DNA of 64,000 nucleotides from an uncultured Bacillaceae bacterium (GCA_937934645.1 CALGYZ010000094.1:1-64000); one strand, 5' to 3'. Positions 24,722 to 33,866 are shown, numbered from the stretch's first letter. Program-made: numbers and translations. Notes: generated by a model not told the origin, from the sequence alone.

Positions 24722-25453
24722 TTGGAACGTCTGCAGAAAGTGATCGCACGGAGCGGAATGGCATCAAGAAGGAAAGCAGAAGAATTAATTAAAGCAGGAA
24801 AAGTTAAGGTAAACGGTGAAGTAGTTACAGAGTTGGGAGTTAAAGTCAGTCCCGATGATTATATCGAAGTGAACGGAATCAAAGTAGAAAGGGAAGAGCC
24901 TGTCTACTTTTTACTTTATAAACCCCGGGGAGTCGTTACGACGGTAAAAGATGATAAAAACCGGAAAACGGTTATGGACTTTTTCCCCCATGTCGAACAA
25001 CGAATATTTCCGGTCGGCCGGCTTGATTATAATACTTCCGGTTTACTGTTAATGACCAATGACGGAGATTTTGCCAATTTAATGACCCACCCGAGATATA
25101 AAATTGAAAAAACCTATATTGCCAAGGTAAAGGGCATTCCCTCAAGACAGGATTTAAAGCAATTACAAAAGGGAGTTCAACTCGAAGACGGAATGACCCT
25201 CCCGGCCAAAGTGAAATTTTTATCCGCCAACCGGCAAAAAAAGACGGCGATTATTGAAATAACGATCACCGAAGGACGTAACCGGCAAGTCCGGCGGATG
25301 TTTGAGCATATCGGCTATCCGGTATTGAAGCTGAAACGGGAGCGTTTTGGCTTTTTAACGTTAAAAGGTCTAAATGCCGGTGACTTTCGTCCGTTGACTC
25401 CCCATGAAGTCAAGCAATTAATTGTTTTGGCGAAACAGGGTTCACTGACCTGA
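24722..25453 (+). CDS. rluB: 23S rRNA pseudouridine synthase RluB
   Basis: A 243-residue enzyme of the RsuA/RluB family. An N-terminal S4 RNA-binding domain (about 1-60, MERLQKVIARSGMASRRKAE) is followed by the catalytic domain with the motif GRLDYNTSGLLLMTNDG, whose Asp is the nucleophile, and the late GRNRQVRRM motif. It isomerises a uridine in 23S rRNA helix 90 region (position 2605 in E. coli numbering; inferred from the family). The TTG start at 24722 has GGAG ten bases upstream. Confidence 0.92.
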   Translation: MERLQKVIARSGMASRRKAEELIKAGKVKVNGEVVTELGVKVSPDDYIEVNGIKVEREEPVYFLLYKPRGVVTTVKDDKNRKTVMDFFPHVEQRIFPVGRLDYNTSGLLLMTNDGDFANLMTHPRYKIEKTYIAKVKGIPSRQDLKQLQKGVQLEDGMTLPAKVKFLSANRQKKTAIIEITITEGRNRQVRRMFEHIGYPVLKLKRERFGFLTLKGLNAGDFRPLTPHEVKQLIVLAKQGSLT

Positions 25454-25481
25454 ATCAGCTGCATTGAGAATGCAGCTGATT
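25453..25481 (+). terminator. Hairpin after rluB
   Basis: Perfect 12-bp stem AATCAGCTGCAT / ATGCAGCTGATT with a 5-base loop right at the rluB stop. The tail (ATATTCATTT) is only moderately T-rich, so termination may be partial and allow readthrough into resA. Confidence 0.6.
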
Positions 25482-25549
25482 ATATTCATTTACCATAGGC
25501 TGCTAAGAAGATCATCGGTAAGATTCATACAGAAAGGGGAGGGGATCGG

Positions 25550-26080
25550 GTGAGAAAAAAACGGCGGCTTGCCATCCGGACGGTTATTTTATCGGTTCTA
25601 GTTTTAAGTATTGCTTCCGTTCTGTTTCTCAATGGTAAAACAGATGAACGGGAAACTGCCGCGGTCGGCCAGGAAGCGCCCGACTTTGTCCTGCAGGATC
25701 TCCGCGGAAATGAATACCGACTGTCGGATTACCGGGGAAAAGGGGTGTTTTTAAATTTTTGGGGGACTTGGTGTGAACCGTGTAAAACAGAAATGCCCTA
25801 TATGGAAAAGCAATACCGGAAATATAAAGATCAAGGTGTAGAAATACTGGCGGTCAATGTCGGTGAAACGGATCTGGCCATTGAAAAGTTTGCGAAGCAG
25901 TATCAACTGTCATTTCCGATCGTTGTTGATAAAAGCGGTGAAGTCCAAAAAGCATACGGAATTTATCCGTTGCCGGCTACATTTTTGATTGACCCCGAAG
26001 GAAAAATCGTTGATTATATTGAACAGCCGATGACAGAAGAAATGATTGGGGATTTTATGGAGAGGATTAAACCGGAATAA
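25550..26080 (+). CDS. resA: Thiol-disulfide oxidoreductase ResA
   Basis: A 176-residue membrane-anchored thioredoxin-like protein. An N-terminal signal anchor (about 8-28) leaves the catalytic domain outside the membrane. The active site is WGTWCEPCKTE (CxxC, about 74-77) and the cis-Pro region is IYPLPATFLI. ResA reduces the haem-binding cysteines of apocytochrome c. The start is GTG with GGGGAGGGG upstream. resB begins 15 bases after its stop: the resABC operon. Confidence 0.94.
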   Translation: MRKKRRLAIRTVILSVLVLSIASVLFLNGKTDERETAAVGQEAPDFVLQDLRGNEYRLSDYRGKGVFLNFWGTWCEPCKTEMPYMEKQYRKYKDQGVEILAVNVGETDLAIEKFAKQYQLSFPIVVDKSGEVQKAYGIYPLPATFLIDPEGKIVDYIEQPMTEEMIGDFMERIKPE

Positions 26081-26095
26081 GAGGGGGAAGTTGTT

Positions 26096-27697
26096 TTGGA
26101 TAATGCAAAGTGTGAATGCGGGCATGTAAATCCCCACGGAACGGTTTTTTGTGAGGCTTGCGGTAAAGCGTTATATAACAAGGAAGAAAAGCTCTTGGAT
26201 ATGCGCTATGAGGGGAAAAAAAGACGATCAGAGAAATATAACCGGACAATCATCGATAAAATTTGGAATTTCTTCTCATCCGTCAAAGTCGGAGTCACAT
26301 TAATTGTTCTTGCGCTTATTGCTTCTGCCATCGGAACCATTTTACCGCAGGAAGGGAATATCAATATCCAGTCCGATCCCGGTGAATATTACAGGGAGAC
26401 TTACGGATGGTTTGGTGAATTGTATTATTTACTTGGTTTTCATAATTTATACGGTTCCTGGTGGTACATGCTGTTAATTGCCTTTATCGGTGTCTCACTG
26501 GTTGTTTGTAGCCTCGACCGAGCAGTCCCGTTGTACAAAGCATTAAAAAATCAAAAAATTTCGAGAACTGTTATTTTTTTGAACAGGCAACGTTTCTATA
26601 ATAAAACTGCGATCGAAAAGATTAATGAACAAGACATTGAAAAAATTAAAGAGCGTTTGCAACAAAGAAAGTACCGGATATCAGAAGAAAACGGAAATAT
26701 ACTTGCGGAAAAGGGAAGGTTTTCCCGCTGGGGCCCGTACGTAAACCATATCGGATTAATTATTTTTTTAATCGGTGTGATGCTGCGTTTTATTCCTGGT
26801 TTTTATGTTAATGAATTTTTATGGATTAAAGAAGACGAAACTGCAGCGGTTCCCGGTACCAGTCAGGAATATTACATAAAAAATCACCGGTTTATTATTG
26901 ATGTGTACGACGAAACAGATGGGGAAGTGTATAAAAAAGCACTGGAGGAAAAGGGAGCAATTGTAAAAAACTATCAAACCAATGTTACGTTATACAAAGC
27001 GGATAAAAAGCTGCCGGGGGAAAAGCCGGAACTGAAGAAAGTCGGAGATTATGAAATTAAAGTAAACCATCCGTTAAAATTTGACCGTTTCGCTCTTTAC
27101 CAGTCAAGCTATGAGTTAAACCAATTTTCAAAAATGACGTTTGCGTTGACGGATAAAAAAACCGGTGAATCATTGGGAAATATCACGATTGATCTGGATG
27201 ACCCCCGGGAAACATACGAAGTAAAAGACGATTATACCGTTGAAATTGTCAGATATTTCCCTGATTTTGAAATGGCGGACGGGGAACCGCGGACAAAATC
27301 GATGAATCCGGTTAATCCGGCTTTTGTTTTTAAAATGATAACTCCCGATAAGCCGGAAGGGGAAATCAGTTTTACTGCCATTCAACAAACCGTTGAACCT
27401 TTCGGAGAGAACGAATATAAAATGGAATTCCAATCTTTGGAGACCGTTAGTGCAAGCGGAATAACCGTAAGAAAAGATTTATCGTTGCCAATTATTGCTT
27501 TAGGGGGAATCATCTTTCTTGCAGGCCTGGTTCAAGGTTCCTTTTGGTTTCACCGCAGAATTTGGCTGAAACCGGAAGAGGATTATTTGCATATTGCTGG
27601 ACATACGAATAAAAACTGGTATGGTTTTCAAAGAGAAATTGAAAAGATTGTTCACGGAACAAATATACCAATGCCGGATGACCAGGCGAAAAAATAA
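26096..27697 (+). CDS. resB: Cytochrome c biogenesis protein ResB
   Basis: A 533-residue membrane protein of cytochrome c maturation system II. A small N-terminal zinc ribbon (CECGH ... CEACG, about residues 5-23) precedes TM segments near 62-82, 120-140 and 216-236, a large external domain (about 240-465), and a last TM near 470-490. The WNFFSSVKVGVTLIVLALIA and LYGSWWYMLL blocks are typical. With ResC it carries haem across the membrane and attaches it to apocytochromes. The TTG start has AGAGGGGGAAG upstream. It is followed by resC after 35 bases. Confidence 0.94.
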   Translation: MDNAKCECGHVNPHGTVFCEACGKALYNKEEKLLDMRYEGKKRRSEKYNRTIIDKIWNFFSSVKVGVTLIVLALIASAIGTILPQEGNINIQSDPGEYYRETYGWFGELYYLLGFHNLYGSWWYMLLIAFIGVSLVVCSLDRAVPLYKALKNQKISRTVIFLNRQRFYNKTAIEKINEQDIEKIKERLQQRKYRISEENGNILAEKGRFSRWGPYVNHIGLIIFLIGVMLRFIPGFYVNEFLWIKEDETAAVPGTSQEYYIKNHRFIIDVYDETDGEVYKKALEEKGAIVKNYQTNVTLYKADKKLPGEKPELKKVGDYEIKVNHPLKFDRFALYQSSYELNQFSKMTFALTDKKTGESLGNITIDLDDPRETYEVKDDYTVEIVRYFPDFEMADGEPRTKSMNPVNPAFVFKMITPDKPEGEISFTAIQQTVEPFGENEYKMEFQSLETVSASGITVRKDLSLPIIALGGIIFLAGLVQGSFWFHRRIWLKPEEDYLHIAGHTNKNWYGFQREIEKIVHGTNIPMPDDQAKK

Positions 27698-27732
27698 ATA
27701 AATCCGGGAGGAATAAACAGGGGGGATCACAA

Positions 27733-28923
27733 ATGACGCAAGCAAGCAGTCATCTGTTATTTTGCTCGTTTTTATTATATTTGATCGCCGTCTTTTTTTA
27801 CGGCGGGGCAATCAGACAGAAGAAGGGGCTGGAAGAAAGTCCGTATAAAAACGGGGCTTCTTTCAGCAGCAAAGCCGGAATCATCATTACAATTGTCGGT
27901 TTCTTCTGCCAGCTCGGTTATTTTATTACACGCTGGATTGCCGCCGGCCATGTGCCTGTCAGCAATATGTTTGAGTTTATTGCCTTTTTCAGTATGATGA
28001 TCGTTTTAGCTTATATTATTTTATATTTTTTATATCGCACGGTGGTTCTCGGCTTATTTACGATGCCCGTTGTGATCATCATGATTGCATACGGCAGTAT
28101 GTTCTCCCGGGATATTACGCCGCTGATTCCCGCATTGCAAAGTTACTGGCTGCCGCTGCATGTGATGACGACGGCCGCCGGCCAGGGTATATTGGCCATC
28201 AGTTTTATTGCCGGTATGATGTATTTAATTAAAACCATTGATCAGAAACAACGCTCATGGAAACGTTTTTTACTAGAATTGATCATGTATTTGATCGTTG
28301 TGGTCATCGGGTTTGTCATTTCAACCGCCGGTTTTCGGGCAACGGAATACGAAGTCGCATTTACATGGACGGACCAAGACGGAAATGAATCAACCGCCGT
28401 TTATACTTTACCGGCCATCACTGGTCCGAATGAATGGGAAATGGTAACTGGAAACCGGATGGAACCGCTTTTTGAAGCACCTCCGTTCATTGATGCAAGA
28501 AAATTAAATACGGTCATTTGGTCTTTTATTATCGGCACCGTCCTGTATCTGCTGATCCGCCTTGTTTTCAGAAAAAGACTGGGACAAATGTTTCAGCCGT
28601 ATGTCCAGCGGATTAATTCCGATCTTCTGGATGAAATCAGTTACCGTTCGGTTTTAATCGGCTTTCCGGTTTTCACACTGGGCGGACTGATTTTCGGTAT
28701 GATTTGGGCGCAAGTTGCCTGGACACGATTCTGGGCCTGGGATCCGAAAGAAGTTTGGGCATTAATCACATGGCTGTTTTATGCGGCATTTCTGCATCTC
28801 CGCCTGTCAAGGGGATGGCACGGGGAAAAGTCCGCATGGCTTGCGGTGACGGGTTTCGGAATTATTATGTTCAACTTGGTATTTGTCAATTTAATCATTG
28901 CAGGTCTGCATTCCTATGCTTAA
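27733..28923 (+). CDS. resC: Cytochrome c biogenesis protein ResC (CcsA family)
   Basis: A 396-residue polytopic membrane protein of the haem-handling CcmC/CcsA superfamily. The WWD-like haem signature WAWDPKEVWALITWLFYA lies near residues 336-353, flanked by conserved His residues (HVMTT about 143, LHLRLSRGWHG). About eight to ten membrane segments are visible. It is the partner of ResB in exporting and ligating haem. Start ATG follows GGGGGATCACAA. A terminator separates it from resD. Confidence 0.93.
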   Translation: MTQASSHLLFCSFLLYLIAVFFYGGAIRQKKGLEESPYKNGASFSSKAGIIITIVGFFCQLGYFITRWIAAGHVPVSNMFEFIAFFSMMIVLAYIILYFLYRTVVLGLFTMPVVIIMIAYGSMFSRDITPLIPALQSYWLPLHVMTTAAGQGILAISFIAGMMYLIKTIDQKQRSWKRFLLELIMYLIVVVIGFVISTAGFRATEYEVAFTWTDQDGNESTAVYTLPAITGPNEWEMVTGNRMEPLFEAPPFIDARKLNTVIWSFIIGTVLYLLIRLVFRKRLGQMFQPYVQRINSDLLDEISYRSVLIGFPVFTLGGLIFGMIWAQVAWTRFWAWDPKEVWALITWLFYAAFLHLRLSRGWHGEKSAWLAVTGFGIIMFNLVFVNLIIAGLHSYA

Positions 28924-28987
28924 ATTATATTAATATAAAAATGCAAATGAATTTTATTTGAAATAAATACGAAACAAGAAGATAAAT

Positions 28988-29005
28988 TTTGACAATATTG
29001 TCAAA
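28988..29005. repeat. Perfect 18-bp palindrome between resC and resD
   Basis: TTTGACAATATTGTCAAA is its own reverse complement. It lies before the resC terminator, about 170 bases ahead of the resD start. It has no T tail of its own. It may be a repressor operator or an RNA hairpin; I do not recognise the binding protein. Confidence 0.7.
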
Positions 29006-29013
29006 CATTTTAT

Positions 29014-29046
29014 GTCTCCATACGGCGTTTTATGGAGACTTTTTTA
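29014..29046 (+). terminator. Terminator after resC
   Basis: GTCTCCATA / TATGGAGAC stem with an 8-base loop and a T6 run. Confidence 0.85.
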
Positions 29047-29175
29047 TTAGAAACATATATACTATAATTATAGATAACTATGATCAATTGTTTTTCTAAA
29101 TTTGTTCATGAAAACATTAAATATAGAAAAATAATGACCATTGATGTACAATGTATAGTAGGGAGGTCATGCTCT

Positions 29176-29892
29176 ATGGAAAAAGATGTAAAAATCTTAA
29201 TTGTCGATGATGAGGAAAGAATTAGAAGATTATTAAAAATGTACTTGGAAAGGGAAAAATATATCATTGATGAAGCTGAAGACGGTAATGAAGCATTGGA
29301 GAAGGCCTTATATAACGATTATGATTTAATTATCCTTGATTTAATGCTGCCTGGAAAAGACGGAATCGAAGTGTGCAAGGAGATCCGCGAGAAAAAGGCA
29401 ACACCAATTATTATGCTGACGGCTAAAGGGGAAGAAGCAAACCGGGTACAGGGATTTGAAGCCGGTACCGATGACTATATTGTAAAACCGTTCAGTCCTC
29501 GTGAAGTTGTGTTGCGTGTGAAAGCGTTATTAAGAAGGGCTTCCACAACAAGCTTCCTGCAAACGGATACGACTGCGAAAAATATCCTTGTATTTCCGCA
29601 TTTAACAATCGACCATGATGCGCACAGGGTAGTTGCTGATGGTAAAGAAGTCAGTTTGACACCTAAGGAATATGATTTGTTGTACTTCCTGGCCAAAAGC
29701 CCGGATAAAGTGTTCAATCGTGAACAATTGCTGAAAGAAGTATGGCATTATGAATTTTTCGGAGATCTGCGCACCGTTGATACACATATTAAACGACTCA
29801 GGGAAAAATTAAGCAAAGCATCCGAAGAAGCTGCGAAAATGATCGTAACCGTATGGGGAGTCGGATATAAGTTCGAGGTAGTGAATGAATGA
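29176..29892 (+). CDS. resD: Response regulator ResD
   Basis: A 238-residue OmpR/PhoB-type regulator. The receiver domain (about 1-120) has the acidic pair in IVDDEER, phosphoacceptor Asp in LIILDLMLPGKDG, the Thr in LTAKG and Lys in VKPFSPRE. The C-terminal winged helix (about 140-236) ends in TVWGVGYKFE. With ResE it controls cytochrome c, haem A and anaerobic respiration genes in response to oxygen limitation or nitric oxide. The ATG at 29176 has GGGAGGTC upstream; the open frame starts earlier at 29080 without a ribosome site. It overlaps resE by 4 bases. Confidence 0.94.
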   Translation: MEKDVKILIVDDEERIRRLLKMYLEREKYIIDEAEDGNEALEKALYNDYDLIILDLMLPGKDGIEVCKEIREKKATPIIMLTAKGEEANRVQGFEAGTDDYIVKPFSPREVVLRVKALLRRASTTSFLQTDTTAKNILVFPHLTIDHDAHRVVADGKEVSLTPKEYDLLYFLAKSPDKVFNREQLLKEVWHYEFFGDLRTVDTHIKRLREKLSKASEEAAKMIVTVWGVGYKFEVVNE

Positions 29893-31655
29893 AACGGAAT
29901 TGGAACAGTGTAGTCGGAAAACTATGGGCAACGATTCTTCTTTTGGTGTTTCTCGTATTATTTGTATTGTCAGTTTTAATGATGCAATTCTTCAACAGCT
30001 TTTTTGTGAATTGGGCCACAGACTCATTAACAAATAATGCGGAAAAAATCGCAGGAATTTTGGAAAAACATGATGAAGATCTTGACTTTGCCATAAATGT
30101 GGCCTGGGAAACACTTGAAGATGTGACGAATGCCATAATTGTCGTTGCTGATGAAGATATATACTATTCCGACAAACAAGATGCGGAGCGGTTTTCACTG
30201 GCATATTTTCAAAATGATCAACAACTGAAGAAAGTTTTGACAAAACAAGAAACGGTTACAAAAGAAATTCATTTGAAAGTGCCTGGTAAAAAACATGACC
30301 AAATCTTAATGGTCGGAGTGCCTTTGGAATTCATTCCTGACCGGGATGGTGCCGTATACGTTTACCAATCACTGGACGTTATGAATGACATGAAACAGGT
30401 AACGGCCGAAATTATCTTATGGTCGGCACTTATCGCTTTCATTTTAACTACTGTCTTTGCCTTTTTCCTGTCAACAAGAATTACAGCACCTCTCAGAAAA
30501 ATGCGGGAGTCCGCTGCTGAAGTGGCCAAAGGGAAATTTGACGTTCAGGTCCCGATCCTTACCCATGACGAGATCGGTGAACTTGCCGTAACCTTTAACC
30601 AAATGAGGCGAAAATTAAAAGTGAATATGACCGAATTAAAACAGGAAAAAGAGCAATTGTCAAGTATTTTGAGCAGTATGGCCGACGGTGTGATTACGTT
30701 TAACAGAAAAGGGGAAATCGTCGTTACCAACCCGCCGGCGGAAGATTTTCTCGAGCATTGCAGAAAAACGATGGAGGAAAATCAGGATAGTGAAATTCCG
30801 CAAAAGTTAAAAGAATTGATCATTGAGTCCATTTCAGAAGGAACAGAACAAACCGGCGAGCTGGAAATACACGGTAAATATTGGACGGTGATTGTAACCC
30901 CACAGTTTGATGAGCAGTCCATTCGCGGCGCCGTTGCCGTGTTTAGGGACATGACGGAAGAACGGAAACTGGACAAAATCAGAAAAGATTTTATTGCCAA
31001 CGTGTCCCATGAATTGCGAACGCCGATTGCCATGCTGCAAGGTTACAGCGAGGCACTGATGGATGATATTGCTTCTACGGAACAGGAAAGAAAAGAAATA
31101 TCAACAGTCATTTACGAGGAATCGCTCCGTATGGGCAGACTGGTCAATGAACTGCTTGATCTGGCCCGGCTGGAATCGGGAAACATGGGCATTCATAAAG
31201 AATTGGTAGTCGTTAAACCATTTATTGAAAGAATCGGCAATAAATTCTCCGTCATGGCCAAAGATCATCAAATTAATCTTGAAGTGAAGGTTGAGACGGA
31301 AGAAGAGAAATATCTTTTTGACCCGGACCGGATTGAACAAGTTTTAACGAATCTGGTGGACAATGCAATCCGGCACACCCGGGATGGCGGCTTTGTAAAA
31401 ATTCATGTATACAGTACCAGTGAAGGATTACAAATGGAAGTTTCCGACAACGGTTCCGGTATACCCGAAGAAGATTTGCCGTTTATTTTCGAACGGTTTT
31501 ATAAAGCCGATAAAGCAAGAACACGGGGCAGTTCCGGCACAGGCCTCGGACTTGCCATCGCCAAAAATATTATTGAAGCGCATGAAGGAACGATCCGAGT
31601 CGAAAGTGAACTTCGCAGAGGAACAACGTTCATTATCTTTTTACCGGGTAAATAA
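29889..31655 (+). CDS. resE: Sensor histidine kinase ResE
   Basis: A 588-residue membrane kinase, the partner of ResD. TM1 (about 15-36) and TM2 (about 175-197) flank an external sensor domain. HAMP (about 198-250), a PAS domain (about 260-365), the HisKA box FIANVSHELRTPIAML with the phosphorylated His, and the HATPase with N box (VLTNLVDNAIRHT), G1 (VSDNGSGIPEED), F and G2 (GSSGTGLGLAI) boxes follow. Length nearly equals B. subtilis ResE. Start overlaps resD (ATGA). In B. subtilis sigX-rsiX follows; here a terminator and an M23 hydrolase follow. Confidence 0.94.
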   Translation: MKRNWNSVVGKLWATILLLVFLVLFVLSVLMMQFFNSFFVNWATDSLTNNAEKIAGILEKHDEDLDFAINVAWETLEDVTNAIIVVADEDIYYSDKQDAERFSLAYFQNDQQLKKVLTKQETVTKEIHLKVPGKKHDQILMVGVPLEFIPDRDGAVYVYQSLDVMNDMKQVTAEIILWSALIAFILTTVFAFFLSTRITAPLRKMRESAAEVAKGKFDVQVPILTHDEIGELAVTFNQMRRKLKVNMTELKQEKEQLSSILSSMADGVITFNRKGEIVVTNPPAEDFLEHCRKTMEENQDSEIPQKLKELIIESISEGTEQTGELEIHGKYWTVIVTPQFDEQSIRGAVAVFRDMTEERKLDKIRKDFIANVSHELRTPIAMLQGYSEALMDDIASTEQERKEISTVIYEESLRMGRLVNELLDLARLESGNMGIHKELVVVKPFIERIGNKFSVMAKDHQINLEVKVETEEEKYLFDPDRIEQVLTNLVDNAIRHTRDGGFVKIHVYSTSEGLQMEVSDNGSGIPEEDLPFIFERFYKADKARTRGSSGTGLGLAIAKNIIEAHEGTIRVESELRRGTTFIIFLPGK

Positions 31656-31678
31656 AGTACAATTTAAGACTGATATCA

Positions 31679-31707
31679 CTGCATCCGTAACGGGATGCAG
31701 TTTTTTT
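31679..31707 (+). terminator. Terminator after resE
   Basis: Perfect 8-bp stem CTGCATCC / GGATGCAG with a T7 tail. Confidence 0.9.
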
Positions 31708-31850
31708 GTGGTGAAATACAGATGCCCATTACGGTGCTTGAAAAATTAAATAAAAGGAATGAATAAATCTAAGTGAATCTATCATAATATTATATTGTAA
31801 TTTGGACAAGGTGATCCGGCGAAAATCACACCTGTGGTCAGGAGGAAAAA

Positions 31851-32576
31851 ATGGCTGAATTTATGAAAAGACTGCTCGTAGCAATTGTTATGATGATTCT
31901 GGTCAGTTTGTTTATTATCGCAGGCAAGCATACCGTCACGAAAGCGGAACAATTTTATGCTGAAACGGCAGACTGGATTTGGCCTGCGGACGGAATCATA
32001 ACCGATATTTTTGGCTCAAGGAGCGGTGAACATAAAGGAATTGACATTGCAGATGAACCGGGAACCCCCGTATACTCGGTTGACCGCGGTGTTGTAACAA
32101 AGTCCTATTACTCGGATACATATGGAAATGTCGTCTTTATAAAGCATAATACCGGCTTTGAGACGGTTTATGCTCATTTGTCGGAACGGAAAGTAAAGGA
32201 AGGCCAGTCTGTTGAAAAAGGAGAGCTAATTGGATTAATGGGAAGCACGGGGGAATCATCAGGCTCTCATTTGCATTTTGAAGTACATATTGACAGTTGG
32301 ACAGTCAATAAAGAAAATTCAATCGATCCATTTCTCATATTCGGCACAAGCGAAGTCGGTGAGTATGTGGCGGCCGGAACGATAGGTATTGTACAAGCAG
32401 CAAAACAAGTAGGACAGGAAAATTCCATCGTTCATACTGTTGTAAAAGAAGACACTTTATGGGGACTGGCGGAAAAATACGGTACAACGGTTAATTCCAT
32501 AAAAAAATGGAATGATATAAGTGATGACCTGATTTTTCCCGGCCAGGAAATTAAAATAATAATCAGCCAATTTTAG
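31851..32576 (+). CDS. M23 metallopeptidase with C-terminal LysM domain
   Basis: A 241-residue exported cell-wall hydrolase. An N-terminal signal peptide or anchor (about 7-28) is followed by a lysostaphin/LytM-type peptidase domain (about 42-165) with zinc motifs HKGIDIA (HxxxD) and HLHFEVH (HxH). A LysM peptidoglycan-binding domain closes the protein (HTVVKEDTLWGLAEKYGTTV, then ISDDLIFPGQEI). It probably cuts or remodels stem-peptide crosslinks. It resembles SpoIIQ/LytH-like enzymes in layout, but unlike SpoIIQ of B. subtilis the catalytic residues are complete. AGGAGGAAAAA precedes the ATG. It occupies the place of sigX-rsiX in B. subtilis; I cannot name a specific ortholog. Confidence 0.85.
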   Translation: MAEFMKRLLVAIVMMILVSLFIIAGKHTVTKAEQFYAETADWIWPADGIITDIFGSRSGEHKGIDIADEPGTPVYSVDRGVVTKSYYSDTYGNVVFIKHNTGFETVYAHLSERKVKEGQSVEKGELIGLMGSTGESSGSHLHFEVHIDSWTVNKENSIDPFLIFGTSEVGEYVAAGTIGIVQAAKQVGQENSIVHTVVKEDTLWGLAEKYGTTVNSIKKWNDISDDLIFPGQEIKIIISQF

Positions 32577-32646
32577 GAAACAAGAGATAAAATACTTTAC
32601 TAATTACGAATTATGTTGTATATTAAAATTAAAAATAAAATAATGA

Positions 32647-32787
32647 TTCATCTTCGGGGCAGGGTGAAATTCCCGACCGGCGGTGATAAGGAGACATTCC
32701 TTTAAGCCCGCGAGTCTGTGGTACACCATAGACAGGATTCGGTGAAAATCCGAAGCCGACAGTATAGTCTGGATGGGAGAAGATGAA
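32647..32787 (+). promoter_or_regulatory. FMN riboswitch (RFN element)
   Basis: The full RFN consensus is present. P1 is a perfect 9-bp helix TTCATCTTC (32647-32655) / GAAGATGAA (32779-32787). Between them are GGGGCAGGGTGAAATTCCCG, ACCGGCGGT, AGCCCGCGAG, GATTCGGTGAAAATCCGA, AGCCGACAGT and GGATGGGAGA. FMN binding should turn off the downstream ribU gene, most likely through the terminator at 32848-32878. Confidence 0.97.
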
Positions 32788-32847
32788 GGTTTCGTATTGC
32801 GTTCGTTACGGACGAACGTATGCTCTCTTATGCCTTCGTACGCTCAC

Positions 32848-32878
32848 CCTGAAGATCTTCCATCTTCAGGGTTTATTT
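32848..32878 (+). terminator. Riboswitch-controlled terminator ahead of ribU
   Basis: CCCTGAAGAT / ATCTTCAGGG perfect stem with a short loop and TTTATTTAT tail. The arm sequence CTTCAT-like complement to the P1 3' strand (GAAGATGAAGG) suggests mutually exclusive pairing with the FMN-bound fold. Confidence 0.75.
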
Positions 32879-32953
32879 ATTGCGAAAAAACAAATATAGC
32901 GAAACCAGTCTTCTCTCTTATTTGTGAGATGAATCACAAAAGGAGAGGTACAG

Positions 32954-33523
32954 ATGAAGAAAATGAAGGTCAAATCTTTTGTAGCGATTGGAATGCTCAG
33001 TGGTTTAGCCTATGTATTAATGATTCTTAACTTCCCGCTGCCGATGTTTCCGGCATGGCTGAAAATTGATTTCAGCGATATTCCGGCTTTAATCGGTGCA
33101 ATTATTATGGGACCCGGTGCAGGGGTTTTGATCGAACTCTTGAAAAATATTTTACATTGGGTGACAACAGGGAGTGAAACCGGTTTTCCTGTAGGCCATA
33201 TTGCGAATTTTGTCACGGGGATTGTATTTATCCTTCCGGTTTATTATATTTACATGAAAGTGAGAACAAAAAAAGGGTTAACGGTAGCGCTGGCAACGGC
33301 AAGTGTCATTACGGCCCTTGTCATGAGTGTGTTGAACTATTTTGTGTTCCTTCCAATGTACGGATATTTTTTGAACTTCCATTTACCGAAGGGAATTGTT
33401 GTATCAGCTATTTTACCGTTTAACCTAATCAAGAGCATAGTCATTTCCATTGTCTTTTTCTTGCTGTTTGTAAAAATTCAGGACTGGATTTTAAAACAGC
33501 AGTCTGTTTTTAATAAATCGTAA
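32954..33523 (+). CDS. ribU: Riboflavin ECF transporter S component RibU
   Basis: A 189-residue membrane protein with six hydrophobic segments, the substrate-binding S subunit of an energy-coupling factor transporter (YpaA in B. subtilis). The conserved FPAWLKIDFSDIPALIGA and GPGAGVLIELLKNILHWVTTG regions identify RibU, which imports riboflavin together with a shared EcfAA'T module (not in this window). The FMN riboswitch directly upstream confirms the assignment. The ribosome site AAAAGGAGAGG is strong. It ends at a terminator shared with the convergent fer gene. Confidence 0.95.
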   Translation: MKKMKVKSFVAIGMLSGLAYVLMILNFPLPMFPAWLKIDFSDIPALIGAIIMGPGAGVLIELLKNILHWVTTGSETGFPVGHIANFVTGIVFILPVYYIYMKVRTKKGLTVALATASVITALVMSVLNYFVFLPMYGYFLNFHLPKGIVVSAILPFNLIKSIVISIVFFLLFVKIQDWILKQQSVFNKS

Positions 33524-33582
33524 TCCAGATTTTAGTACATCATTAATAATTGAAGAGAAAAAATGAAATTTCAAATAACAAT

Positions 33583-33612
33583 AAAAGGGCCAGATTTTAT
33601 CTGACCCTTTTA
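33583..33612. terminator. Bidirectional terminator, ribU / fer
   Basis: AAAAGGGCCAGA / TCTGACCCTTTT stem with one mismatch, A-rich on the left and T-rich on the right. Confidence 0.85.
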
Positions 33613-33617
33613 TATTT

Positions 33618-33866
33618 TTATTCAAATTTATCCGGATCCCCGTTAAACGGTTTGTCACTGACACGGATTGACTCCGTCGGACAGCCTTCCAAAGCATCCA
33701 TTAAATCTTCTTCCAGGATTTCAGGGACCTCGGTGGTTCCCTCATTATCATCAAGGACAACGTATGCAATTCCTTCGTCGTCGTAATCGAAAATATCCGG
33801 AGCCGCGGCGCCGCATGCACCGCAAGCGATGCATGTTTCTTTATCTACAATTGTAAATTTAGCCAT
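33618..33866 (-). CDS. fer: Ferredoxin, single 4Fe-4S type
   Basis: An 82-residue acidic ferredoxin. The cluster ligands are CIACGAC (three Cys, about residues 12-18) and a distant CPTESI Cys near 62, the pattern of Bacillus single-cluster 4Fe-4S ferredoxins. It donates electrons to cytochrome P450s, desaturases or other redox partners in the cytosol. ATG at 33866 has GGAGGGT upstream; the frame extends further to 33914 but without a ribosome site. It is divergent from ypbB, as in B. subtilis. Confidence 0.94.
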   Translation of the reverse strand: MAKFTIVDKETCIACGACGAAAPDIFDYDDEGIAYVVLDDNEGTTEVPEILEEDLMDALEGCPTESIRVSDKPFNGDPDKFE

